64,000 nucleotides of DNA from an uncultured Collinsella sp. (GTDB taxonomy: Bacteria; Actinomycetota; Coriobacteriia; Coriobacteriales; Coriobacteriaceae), in contig UQPF01000001.1 in the NCBI GenBank assembly GCA_900542905.1, positions 186,001 to 250,000 on the forward strand. Reading direction: 5' to 3'. Both the position numbers and the translations under genes were made by a program. How positions within the stretch are numbered: the stretch's first letter is position 1; the number at the start of each line of letters is the position of its first letter. Below the pieces are notes generated by a model. That model was not told the DNA's origin, ran no database searches, and saw only the letters and a list, made by a program, of their open reading frames with translations. This document shows, piece after piece, positions 26,901 to 35,199 of this stretch.

Positions 26901-28004
26901 CTACCCCCTCAGCGATTCGATGAGGAAGGCGGCAAGTACGCCGGGGCCTCCAACCGATGCGTAGTATTTGGCGCGCCCCAAGGCTCCATCCGTTGCAAAG
27001 TGCGGATGCTCGTCAACCCAGCCCTCAGGATCTTTGAGGATGGCAGCGAGATTCGCACGCTTCCACGGCTTCAGATCGTCCAGCAAAAACTCCCCGGCGT
27101 CCAAGGCCGCTTGGAACTCCTTGGCCATCTGCACCAGGAACTCCTTATAGAACTTAGGCGCCAAGCGCACATAGTTCCACATATACGAATCGTACTTAAT
27201 GAGCTGATTGAACTTGAGCATGCGCGCGACGTCATCACTTGCGTGGTCGCGGGCATATTCCTCTCTGATCCAACGCTCAATCTCGGCATACTCGGCATTG
27301 ACGCAAAGGACCTTGGCCGAAGAATTGACCGAGGAGCTCTCGTTGTCCTGACGATACGAAAGCACGGAATCGTGCAGGTAAACGGCCTTATCGGCGCACG
27401 CAATCACCTTAAAGGCAAACGACGTGTCCTGAAAGGATGCTCCTGGAGTCGGCAAGAACTTGATGTCGTTGTGCTCGAGAAAATCACGGCGGTACACAGC
27501 CGACCAAATCGACGGCTTTTGCTTAAAGAACTGCGTCGTATCGCTCGGGTGTACCGGCTTGCCGCAGTCCTTGGGCTTAAACATCTCGTGCAGCGAGCGG
27601 CGCTCCTCGGGCTTGGACCAGTAAAAGTCAAAATTCGCCTTCGCAAAATCGGCGTTGCAGCGCTCGGCAGCTGACACGAGCTTTTCCAGCGCATCGGGCG
27701 CCATAAAGTCATCGGACTCCAGAATGCCCACGTACTTGCCGCGCGCCATATCGAGCCCGCGGTTCATAGAGTCGCCGTAGCCACTGTTGGCCTTATCAAT
27801 CATCTTCACACGCGCATCGCGCTGCATATACTCGCGGATTATCGCCGGCGAGTTGTCGGTAGAGCCGTCGTTGATACAGATGATTTCGATGTCCTTGAGT
27901 GTCTGCGCAACGGCGGAATCGAGGCACTCGCGCAGGTAGCGCTCAACGTTGTAGATGGGAATGAGCAGCGACAGGACAGGGCTGCCAGAGGAATTAGTAG
28001 ACAA
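26901..28004 (-). CDS. GT2 family glycosyltransferase, first gene of the minus-strand array
   Basis: 367 residues from a TTG start with AAGGAG eight bases upstream. Motifs: LSLLIPIYNVERYLRECLDSAV, IEIICINDGSTDNS and GILESDDFMAPD. Paralogue of the gene at 24661-25779. It is the promoter-proximal member of five contiguous glycosyltransferase genes. The array probably builds a capsule or wall glycan, but no polymerase, flippase or priming transferase lies among them. Confidence 0.85.
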   Translation of the reverse strand: MSTNSSGSPVLSLLIPIYNVERYLRECLDSAVAQTLKDIEIICINDGSTDNSPAIIREYMQRDARVKMIDKANSGYGDSMNRGLDMARGKYVGILESDDFMAPDALEKLVSAAERCNADFAKANFDFYWSKPEERRSLHEMFKPKDCGKPVHPSDTTQFFKQKPSIWSAVYRRDFLEHNDIKFLPTPGASFQDTSFAFKVIACADKAVYLHDSVLSYRQDNESSSVNSSAKVLCVNAEYAEIERWIREEYARDHASDDVARMLKFNQLIKYDSYMWNYVRLAPKFYKEFLVQMAKEFQAALDAGEFLLDDLKPWKRANLAAILKDPEGWVDEHPHFATDGALGRAKYYASVGGPGVLAAFLIESLRG

Positions 28005-28374
28005 ATGTGCTCCTTAGGAAATACCTGCTGTTAATGGTATCAAAGGGTCGTCCCGCCCGTGGGCGTTTATATAATCTATGGAGCCCGAAAAGGCAAACCG
28101 AAACGAAAGGACGTCATACAGCCCAAAGCCGCACGCAACACATCCATCGAAGCGCTGCGCTTGGTCGCGGTCGCTGAAACGCTCGTACTCTCAAGCAGCA
28201 ATCAGCACATCAATGTTACGTATAGCAGTCACCTCGCCCATGGCAGGTTCCTGCGTTTTATTCAAACCTTGCCAACATGGCGCAGCGACCCTTTACAATA
28301 GGTGCCGTCCTACGGACGCATTCGATAGCTTCCGCGCAGCGCTCGCCCGCCGCGCGTGAAAGGATATATTCCCC
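28005..28374. other. 370-bp divergent promoter region between glycosyltransferase genes
   Basis: Contains a consensus -10 hexamer TATAAT at 28070-28075 on the plus strand without a good -35 at the usual distance. If used, the transcript would have a leader of nearly 300 nt before the gene at 28375. I see no riboswitch fold or credible gene in it. Confidence 0.4.
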
Positions 28375-29394
28375 ATGATTTCCACCCTTCCCGCCCCCAT
28401 CGACAAGCTCGCCATCGTTGTCGTTACGTACAAGCGCCAGGAGCTCTTGGCTAACCTATTCGACTCCATGACCGAGCTCACGGCCACACCTTGGCGCATC
28501 GTGATCGTCGATAACGAGAATTCGCGCGAGACCGAGGCCATGTGCACCGCATTTAACGAGCGCCTGGCCAACCTGTGGGGTATCGACACTGGCCAGCCCG
28601 ATTCACAGGGTGGCACCGACCGCGTTATCTACGCGCCGCAGCTCGAAAACGGCGGCGGCGCGGGTGGCTTCTCCGCCGGCACCAAGTGCGCCTACGACCT
28701 GGGCGCCCAGTGGTTCTGGGTCATGGACGACGACGTGCTCGTCATCCCTGAAGGTATTGAGCGCCTGGCCAAGTGGACCGACCGCTACGACGTCATCCAG
28801 GGTTCCCGTCTAGACTTCGACGGCGGCGCCTTCTTTTGGCAATACCAGCTCATCCTTTCGCTTGGTATCCCCAACCCCATTGCCAAGTGGGACTTGGGCC
28901 CCGAGGGCTACCGCGCCATGAACCAGCTGTGCTTTGAAGGCGGCATGTTCTCGCGCCGCGTGGTCGACAAGATCGGCCTGCCCGATGCGCGCTTCTTCAT
29001 CTACGGCGACGATGCCTGCTATGGCTACGTGGCCAGCCAGCACTTCCCCGCCGCCGTTGTTGCCGACGTGGTGCTCAAGCGCGCCCGCGCTGTCTCTAAC
29101 TGGGACATCGCCGGTAAGCGCCAACTCAACTCCACGAGCGACACCAACCGCTACTACATCATGCGCAACCGCGGCTTCCTCGCTCGCTATATGCAGATCT
29201 ACGGTGACTACCACCCCATGCTGTTCCGCCTGGGCAATGCCGCAACCTTCTGCAAGGAATTCATTCGCCTGGCCGTGGTCGACAAGTGCTTTAAGACCGG
29301 CATTCCGGCGCTGCGCCGCGGCATGAAAGATGCCCGCAAGATCATCAAGGACCCCAATTGGAAGCCCATGTCGCCCATGAAGGATACCGAGTAA
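28375..29394 (+). CDS. GT2 glycosyltransferase, galactofuranosyl/rhamnosyltransferase-like
   Basis: 339 residues. It begins KLAIVVVTYKRQELLANLFDSM, then VIVDNENS, ENGGGAGGFSAGTKCAYDLG, WFWVMDDDVLV (DxD) and a late FIYGDDACYGY. The ENxGGAGGF and MDDD combination is typical of GT2 enzymes related to actinobacterial GlfT1 and rhamnosyltransferases, which start wall galactan or O-chains. Cytoplasmic, on the opposite strand from the array and richer in GC, so probably more ancestral. It is preceded by GGA-rich sequence with only a modest ribosome site. Confidence 0.8.
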   Translation: MISTLPAPIDKLAIVVVTYKRQELLANLFDSMTELTATPWRIVIVDNENSRETEAMCTAFNERLANLWGIDTGQPDSQGGTDRVIYAPQLENGGGAGGFSAGTKCAYDLGAQWFWVMDDDVLVIPEGIERLAKWTDRYDVIQGSRLDFDGGAFFWQYQLILSLGIPNPIAKWDLGPEGYRAMNQLCFEGGMFSRRVVDKIGLPDARFFIYGDDACYGYVASQHFPAAVVADVVLKRARAVSNWDIAGKRQLNSTSDTNRYYIMRNRGFLARYMQIYGDYHPMLFRLGNAATFCKEFIRLAVVDKCFKTGIPALRRGMKDARKIIKDPNWKPMSPMKDTE

Positions 29395-29418
29395 CGGAAG
29401 CCGGAAACACCTCGGCGC

Positions 29419-31215
29419 TTAAAGCCGCTGGCACACCGTAGCCACACGCTGCCCGTCAAACCCGAACCCCCAGCGCACGCGGCCGACACCTGGTCGTGGC
29501 ACACGGATTTCGTCGATGCAGTCGCGCTCTATGTCGAGTAACGACTGCACGGCCAGCAATTCCAACCCCACCGCATCCACATCGGGGTCATACATCATAT
29601 TGATCGTTATCAGCGGACGCTCATCGAGCATACCGATTGTGTCTGCCACGTCGAGCACGACGCCCGTAGGAAAGACCTGGATGTCCCAGCGATCCGTGCC
29701 ACACTTTCGCCTCGAGGCGGGATTGGCATAGCCCGGCAATCCAAAGCAGAGTCCTTGCAAGAGCAGGTGATATGGCAGCGGCGCATCTGGGTCGGTCGAA
29801 CCGATTCCCGCATCTCCCAGGATGCGGTCTAGCGCCTGCCTCACCGCATCCTCGTCCCCACGGCACAACCCGTCGCGAAACGCATCGACGTCTCGAATGT
29901 CTTCGGCAGCGCATTCAAACCACTCAATAATCACCAGCCGCAAGGCCTGGCGAAGCTCGTTATTGGGCAGCCGCAGAGCACGGAGACGACTATCATGCTC
30001 CGGCTCTTCGGTCATATCCGTCGTCAGGAAACCGGACAGGTACAGCTCCGTCCACAGGTCGTCGTCAGACGAGGCCTCTGGCCCCACAGCGCCCAAACAA
30101 AGCGGGACCTCAACGCACCCATGGGCCTCGAGCAAATCGAACAAGACCGAAAGGCGGTCGAGGTTCCACCCGGCAACTACCCTACTCAGGCAATCGTCAT
30201 ATCCATACAGATCGGCACGCACAGGCGCCGAGCAGTCTCGGTCCAAAAAGCCAATCACACGCGCCGGACTCGAGCAATAGGCCCTACCAAACCGATATCC
30301 CTCGAGCCATTCACGCGCATCATCCAGGTATTCCTCGCGCCCAGCATGATTCAACAGAGCCTGGACCTCGACATCCGAAAAGCCGAACCAACTGTCACAC
30401 CAGGTCGAAAGCGGCGTCGCTAGACAATACGAGCAGCCGCGCGAAGAAAGTGCCGCCTCGGCAGGGCCGGGACACTCCCCCATCAGACACGTCAGCCGCA
30501 ACGAATCGCGCGCAGCGGCAATTGTCTCAAACAGCACGCGATCAAATAGCTCCGCCGAATCGGCGCTGGAAGCGTTCCACGCGCTCGCACGGCCCAACCA
30601 CGCCGCATCGTACCCATCAACGAGCAATACAACCTGCTCATCGCAAGCCATCTCCAGCATCTCAATGAGCACACCAAGCACCGAGGCAACCTCGCCCTCG
30701 CTCGCCACACCACGCGCAACGCGTTCGATGTGACGCACCTTATCTCGAGTTAAATCCGGAGCCCCCAAGAGCGCCAACAAGCGAGCGCACTCGCCCGAAA
30801 GAGCATCACGCACGACGTCGGCAACAGCGGCACCACGCCTCGCAGCGCCAGAAAAGTCCAGCGATATCACCGGATAGCAAGCGTACTCATCCCGATAGCG
30901 CCCGCCGTCTGCATCCCAAATCTGAGCATCGGCAAACAAACTCTGACCAGCGCGACCGACCGCGGGACACTCCAGAAAAGCTTTGAGCATCGACAAGTTC
31001 ATGCTCTTGCCAAAACCCTCGGGTCGACAGCACACCACGACGGACGCGTCGCAGTCCAGCACATCGGCAATAAACATGGTCTTATCGATCAGCATGCAAC
31101 GACCAATGGCATCGGCAAAATCATGCACACCGACCGGCAAAACCGCATCATCGACATGGTTGACAAGCCGTACACCAAAAGTATCGGCACTGTTGCAATA
31201 CTCCTGTTCAGACAC
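29419..31215 (-). CDS. AAA-ATPase-like / PD-(D/E)XK-like protein with degenerate active sites
   Basis: 598 residues from a GTG with GGGAGAAG upstream. The N-terminus CMLIDKTMFIADVL and CCRPEGFGKSMNLSML match the VDKT and RPRRFGKT motifs of the AAA-ATPase-like family (PF09820) common in gut bacteria. The Walker B site, normally DEYD, reads LLVDGYDAAW, so the catalytic Glu is Gly. The C-terminal nuclease-like domain has WDIQVFPTGVVLDVAD where active members have a D...ExK pattern, and the Lys is missing. It may bind but not hydrolyse ATP, or be a decaying copy. Roles of the family are not settled. Confidence 0.7.
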   Translation of the reverse strand: MSEQEYCNSADTFGVRLVNHVDDAVLPVGVHDFADAIGRCMLIDKTMFIADVLDCDASVVVCCRPEGFGKSMNLSMLKAFLECPAVGRAGQSLFADAQIWDADGGRYRDEYACYPVISLDFSGAARRGAAVADVVRDALSGECARLLALLGAPDLTRDKVRHIERVARGVASEGEVASVLGVLIEMLEMACDEQVVLLVDGYDAAWLGRASAWNASSADSAELFDRVLFETIAAARDSLRLTCLMGECPGPAEAALSSRGCSYCLATPLSTWCDSWFGFSDVEVQALLNHAGREEYLDDAREWLEGYRFGRAYCSSPARVIGFLDRDCSAPVRADLYGYDDCLSRVVAGWNLDRLSVLFDLLEAHGCVEVPLCLGAVGPEASSDDDLWTELYLSGFLTTDMTEEPEHDSRLRALRLPNNELRQALRLVIIEWFECAAEDIRDVDAFRDGLCRGDEDAVRQALDRILGDAGIGSTDPDAPLPYHLLLQGLCFGLPGYANPASRRKCGTDRWDIQVFPTGVVLDVADTIGMLDERPLITINMMYDPDVDAVGLELLAVQSLLDIERDCIDEIRVPRPGVGRVRWGFGFDGQRVATVCQRL

Positions 31216-31351
31216 CGTAACTTCTCCCTAAAACGTAGCACGAGGCCCATTGTAGCGAGCAGTTCAAGCGCGACGCTGGATCCGCGCAAAGGCATCGGGC
31301 AACGGTAGGAACAAAGGCCTTGAGGGGGCATAACAAATCGTTGTGCAACAG

Positions 31352-31385
31352 AATGGGGCCCGATGCAACTGCACCGGCCCCCATT
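31352..31385 (-). terminator. Imperfect hairpin terminator after the MPKTG protein gene
   Basis: Arms starting AATGGGG and ending CCCCATT with an interrupted inner stem, 34 bp past the stop at 31419 on the minus strand. Confidence 0.5.
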
Positions 31386-31418
31386 GCGAATCTTTAGTTG
31401 TCGGGCAACCGAAAGGGA

Positions 31419-33173
31419 CTACTCCTCGGAGTCGTTCTGCCCAGCAGCCTTCTTTTGCTGATCGAGCTTATGCTTGCCACTCACAATAGACGTGGCACCC
31501 AGCGTGGCCAAGCTCGCACTGGCCAGGCTCGCCATCACGATAAGGTCGCCCGTCTTGGGCATGATGCCGCCATTATTGCCAGCATTACCATTGCCGGAAC
31601 CAGAATCGTTCTTGCCGCCGCTATTGTTATCTTTGTTATCACCAGCGCCATCTTTGTTGTCGCCGGTATTTTCCTTGTTGTCTCCAGCGCTGTCGGTGCG
31701 GTCGCCATTGTTCTTGCCACCGCCGGACTTGTTGCCCTTCTCCTCGGAGTCGTCCTTCTTCTCCTCAGAACCAGAACCCTTATCCGTTTCGGGCTTCTCA
31801 GATGTATCCTCGGATTTATTGTCCTTGGGGTCGGCCTGCGTGGCGTCGGTTTTCGTCACGGAGTTCTGACCGTCATTGTCCTTGTTAGAAGACGAGTTGC
31901 CGCTTGGACCAGCCATCAAAGATCCCAGCGTGGAGCCAAACACTTCGGAAACAGAGGGCTTCTTGTTCGTCGGGGTGACGGGCGCATCCGTCCCCTTATT
32001 CGAATCATCCTTAGAGCTATCGGAACCAGAAGCGGTGACAGAACCAGACCCTGTGTTAGTGCCGGAGTCGCCACCGGCAGAGGAATCGCTCGAACCGTTG
32101 GAAGGTTTAGAAGAGCCATTGTCGGTCGAGCCGGAGTTGCTGTTACCGGTACCGGTAGCAGACCCGTTCGTCTCACCCCCATTGCCCTCATTGTTATCAG
32201 TATCGGGCTTCTGCGCGGGCTGAGACTCCTCAGGAGTCTGGCTTGAATCAGGCGTCGAAGGGAACTCGGACACCTCAGGCTTCTTATCAGCCGCCTCGTT
32301 CTTATTAGCCGCTTCCTTCTCGTCCTCGGCAATATAGACCAGACAGTCCTTGAGCTCGTTGCTGTAGCGATTTCTCCAGCCGGGGTGATACTTGGACTGG
32401 TTCGGATACTTTTTCGCCACGTTATTGACCACGCTGCCCGAAAGCGCCGTCACAAACTCGCGGTCAGTCATGTCGTTGGAAAGATTCGCCCAACGGAAAA
32501 AGTCCTGGCACCCATAGGTGCCACACATATTGGTGATGCTCCAGACCATGCCCTTGACGCAGTCGGCGCGGCCGGTAATGTCAATGCCGAGCGCACTCTT
32601 AAGCCACGACTCGGTTACGGCATAGTAGGAGTTATACGCATAGGCATCCTGCAGCGCCGAGAACTCCACGGGGTCGGTGTTATAGGCGCCCAGGAAGGCA
32701 TCCTGCGCAATGCGGCCCAGCTCAGTAAGCTGACCGTTCGCATACATGGGGTTGTTCGCGTTGGAAATCTCGCTGCCACGATCGATCGCGGACTTAAGCA
32801 TGCTGTACTTAGCAGAGTCGTAGTTATAGACCTGCTTCATAAACGGAATAAGCGACCAACGGCGATCGAACTGATAGTAGCCCAGCGCGTTATAGCCATC
32901 GCCATACGAAAAGCCCTGGTTATAGTTGCCATGGCTCTCGTATTTGGTGAAGTACTTCATCTCGGCAGTCACGTTGACAAACGAGACCCCCTGAACCGAC
33001 CTCAGCACGCCCGAAAAAGACTGCTGGGTGTAAAGGCCCTTATCGATATCGGTGGCATCCGAGGCAACACCCGGCGCGGGCTCCTCGGCAACAGCAGTCA
33101 CAGGCGCGGCAACGGCGCCAAACGAAAGCGCCAGCGTCAGGCCCGCCACAATCGCGGAATGCTTGGGCTGCAT
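31419..33173 (-). CDS. Secreted lysozyme-like surface protein with MPKTG sorting motif
   Basis: 584 residues. Signal peptide 1-29 (cleavage near AVAEE). Residues 50-290 form a domain with MKYFTKYESHGNYNQ (Glu79) and NALGYYQFDRRW (95-106). This pattern recalls transglycosylase/lysozyme folds (catalytic Glu, then GxYQF), so a muralytic role is inferred. A low-complexity stalk rich in Ser, Gly, Asn, Asp, Thr and Lys follows (about 290-535). The C-terminus carries MPKTG (538-542), a hydrophobic stretch and a KHK stop, as in sortase substrates. Met replaces the usual Leu, and the charged tail of about 18 residues is longer than normal. No sortase gene is in the window. AGGGAGG precedes the start. 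Confidence 0.7.
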   Translation of the reverse strand: MQPKHSAIVAGLTLALSFGAVAAPVTAVAEEPAPGVASDATDIDKGLYTQQSFSGVLRSVQGVSFVNVTAEMKYFTKYESHGNYNQGFSYGDGYNALGYYQFDRRWSLIPFMKQVYNYDSAKYSMLKSAIDRGSEISNANNPMYANGQLTELGRIAQDAFLGAYNTDPVEFSALQDAYAYNSYYAVTESWLKSALGIDITGRADCVKGMVWSITNMCGTYGCQDFFRWANLSNDMTDREFVTALSGSVVNNVAKKYPNQSKYHPGWRNRYSNELKDCLVYIAEDEKEAANKNEAADKKPEVSEFPSTPDSSQTPEESQPAQKPDTDNNEGNGGETNGSATGTGNSNSGSTDNGSSKPSNGSSDSSAGGDSGTNTGSGSVTASGSDSSKDDSNKGTDAPVTPTNKKPSVSEVFGSTLGSLMAGPSGNSSSNKDNDGQNSVTKTDATQADPKDNKSEDTSEKPETDKGSGSEEKKDDSEEKGNKSGGGKNNGDRTDSAGDNKENTGDNKDGAGDNKDNNSGGKNDSGSGNGNAGNNGGIMPKTGDLIVMASLASASLATLGATSIVSGKHKLDQQKKAAGQNDSEE

Positions 33174-33301
33174 AAGATCCTCCCTGCATTGGTGTAGTTA
33201 AAGTGCAGTTTGCAAAGATGAATCTAAGTATCCCAGCTCGCCCGTTGTTGCACAACAACCCCTCGGTAAACGGCAACAACCCTCCGCGAAATCTTAAGGA
33301 A

Positions 33302-33721
33302 TTAAACAAACTGGTCGTCAGGCGCCAACAGAAGCTCGCCGTAACGCTCCATCAGCCCGTCCCTCAACTGGCAGAAAGCAGGGATATAGACGTCCAAGAT
33401 GCGCTGAATCAAATCTTGAGCGAGCTTGTTGTCGTAGATATGGACGTTCGTATTGCGGTCTCTGAGCATATCTAGCCAGGCTGCCTCATCAATAAAGTCG
33501 TAGAATCGGTAGGACTCCTTCAAGATGGCACGAGGAGACCCCGACGCGGCAAGCGTGGCGCCCTCATACTCGAGCAGACGCTTAAGGAGCGTAATTGAGA
33601 TTCCGAAAACCTGCTCATAGATATACGCACATCCGGAGACAACATAGTCGTTGTCGAAATCTTGGAATCGAGCTGTCTCTAGCAGTGCCAGACGCGAATC
33701 AAAGGCTTCGTACGACTTCAC
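33302..33721 (-). CDS. HI0074-type nucleotidyltransferase partner (HEPN fold), orphan
   Basis: 139 residues, all-helical in appearance. The patterns GSPRAILKESYRFYDFID and AWLDMLRDRNTNVHIYD match the HI0074/NTase_sub_bind family. RNTNVH (89-94) is the R-N-x3-H motif of HEPN toxins. These proteins normally sit next to a small MNT nucleotidyltransferase and form a toxin-antitoxin or RNA-processing pair. No MNT gene is visible on either side. It lies 11 bp after the Rrf2 gene and on the same strand, so it may be co-transcribed with it. Confidence 0.8.
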   Translation of the reverse strand: MKSYEAFDSRLALLETARFQDFDNDYVVSGCAYIYEQVFGISITLLKRLLEYEGATLAASGSPRAILKESYRFYDFIDEAAWLDMLRDRNTNVHIYDNKLAQDLIQRILDVYIPAFCQLRDGLMERYGELLLAPDDQFV

Positions 33722-33732
33722 GAAAGCCAGCC

Positions 33733-34164
33733 CTACAGCTTAATGTCAAAGTTGATCTCGGGGACGGCGGCTAGGTCGGCCAGGGTCACGCCGTCGACAT
33801 ACTTTTCGATCACGTCGTCCAGACCGCGCCAGAACTTGACCGTTGAGCACAGATCACTACGGGTGCAGCTGTTGTCGATGCCGTCGCACGCCACCGGAGC
33901 CGTGCTGCCCTCGACGGCGCGCAGGATGTCGCCGGCACGCACCTCGGCGGGGTCCTTGGCCATCATGTAGCCGCCGCCCTTGCCGCGCACGCTCTTAAGC
34001 AGGCCCGACTTCATAAGCGGACGAACCAGCTGCTCCAAGTACTTTTGCGAGATATGCTCGCGGTCGGCGACCTCGCGCAGGGCAATCTTGCCTTCGGCAT
34101 CGCCCAACGCCGCGATATAGATCATCAGCCGGAGGGCATAGCGGCCCTTAGAAGAAATGAGCAT
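33733..34164 (-). CDS. Rrf2/IscR-like iron-sulfur-responsive repressor
   Basis: 143 residues from the ATG at 34164, where AGAGGGTAGG is just upstream; a longer frame to 34215 has no site. Winged helix with MLISSKGRYALRLMIYIA, ISQKYLEQLV and VRGKGGGYMMAKDP, as in Rrf2 proteins. Three cysteines, C93, C100 and C106, have the IscR-type spacing that holds a [2Fe-2S] cluster. Divergent from the suf operon, so it probably represses suf when clusters are plentiful. It could instead be CymR-like, but the cysteine trio favours cluster sensing. Confidence 0.85.
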   Translation of the reverse strand: MLISSKGRYALRLMIYIAALGDAEGKIALREVADREHISQKYLEQLVRPLMKSGLLKSVRGKGGGYMMAKDPAEVRAGDILRAVEGSTAPVACDGIDNSCTRSDLCSTVKFWRGLDDVIEKYVDGVTLADLAAVPEINFDIKL

Positions 34165-34278
34165 ACCTACCCTCTCATCGTTGCCGGGACAAAATACCAG
34201 GCCTATTTGTCCCAAATCTTATGCACGCGGGGCAAACAAACCTGATTATTATGTCCCACATCTAAAAAGTCGAGTGGA

Positions 34279-34302
34279 TTAGTCGGGTTTTCCCTTGACT
34301 AA
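34279..34302. promoter_or_regulatory. Candidate Rrf2 operator overlapping the suf promoter
   Basis: TTAGTC (34279-34284) and GACTAA (34297-34302) form an inverted pair 12 bp apart. TTGACT at 34295-34300 is a good -35 hexamer; the -10 is unclear (TAACTT at 34317 is possible). A repressor bound here would block the -35 box. Confidence 0.45.
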
Positions 34303-34386
34303 CGCCGAACCCATAGTAACTTTATTCCGAGAAGATTCCTAGGGTTTAGTACACCTATGAGTACACCATATACAGAGAGGGACAGC

Positions 34387-35187
34387 ATGAGCGCAAATCC
34401 GCTGCTTTCCATCGAAGGTCTGACCGCCTCCGTGGACGAGAAGACCATCCTCCACAACGTCAACCTCAACGTCGCCGCCGGCGAGACCCACGTGCTGATG
34501 GGACCCAACGGCGCCGGCAAGTCCACCCTCGGCCACCTGGTCATGGGCGACCCTGTCTATACCGTCAACGACGGCCGCATCGTCTTTGACGGCCAGGACA
34601 TCACCGAGCTCACCACCGACAAGCGCTCGCGCGCCGGCCTGTTCCTGAGCTTCCAGGCCCCGGTTGAGATCCCGGGCGTGCCGCTGTCGAGCTTTTTGCG
34701 TGCCAGCATCGCCGGCCGCCCCGGCCTGGAGATGAAGGGCAAGGAGTTCCGCCGGCGCGTCAAGGAGCTCGCGGCAGAGCTCAACATGGACACCGCCTAC
34801 CTCAACCGCGAGCTGGGCGTGGGCTTCTCGGGCGGCGAGAAAAAGAAGGTCGAGATGCTCCAGCTTCTGCTTCTGCAGCCTAAGCTCGCCATCCTGGACG
34901 AAACCGACTCGGGCCTGGACGTCGACGCGCTTTCCACCGTCAGCCATGGCATGGACGCCTACCGCAAGAGCTGCAACGGCTCCATGCTCATCATCACGCA
35001 CAACACGCGCATCCTGGAGCATCTGGATGTCGACCGCGTCCACGTTATGGTCAAGGGCCATATCGTGCGCGAGGACGACGCCTCGCTGATCTCCTGGATC
35101 GACAAGAACGGCTTTGAGACCTTCGAGCGCGAGGCCGCCGAGCAGCGCGCCCAGGCCGAGGCCGCCGCTGCCGAGCAGCAGGCGTAA
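34387..35187 (+). CDS. sufC: SufC, ATPase of the Fe-S cluster scaffold complex
   Basis: 266 residues from the ATG at 34387 (GAGAGGGA upstream); an upstream in-frame ATG at 34357 lies in the leader. Walker A GPNGAGKST, signature SGGEKKKVEML, Walker B LAILDETDSGLD. Soluble ABC-type ATPase that binds SufB and SufD and drives cluster assembly on the SufBC2D scaffold. First gene of sufCBDSU. The C-terminal extension rich in Ala, Glu and Gln is unusual. Very GC-rich third positions suggest high expression. Confidence 0.95.
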   Translation: MSANPLLSIEGLTASVDEKTILHNVNLNVAAGETHVLMGPNGAGKSTLGHLVMGDPVYTVNDGRIVFDGQDITELTTDKRSRAGLFLSFQAPVEIPGVPLSSFLRASIAGRPGLEMKGKEFRRRVKELAAELNMDTAYLNRELGVGFSGGEKKKVEMLQLLLLQPKLAILDETDSGLDVDALSTVSHGMDAYRKSCNGSMLIITHNTRILEHLDVDRVHVMVKGHIVREDDASLISWIDKNGFETFEREAAEQRAQAEAAAAEQQA

Positions 35188-35199
35188 AGGGGCGACGCA

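Noticed and set aside
28059..28359. Two overlapping short open frames in the glycosyltransferase intergenic region
   Set aside because: No ribosome sites, and both overlap a likely promoter and leader.
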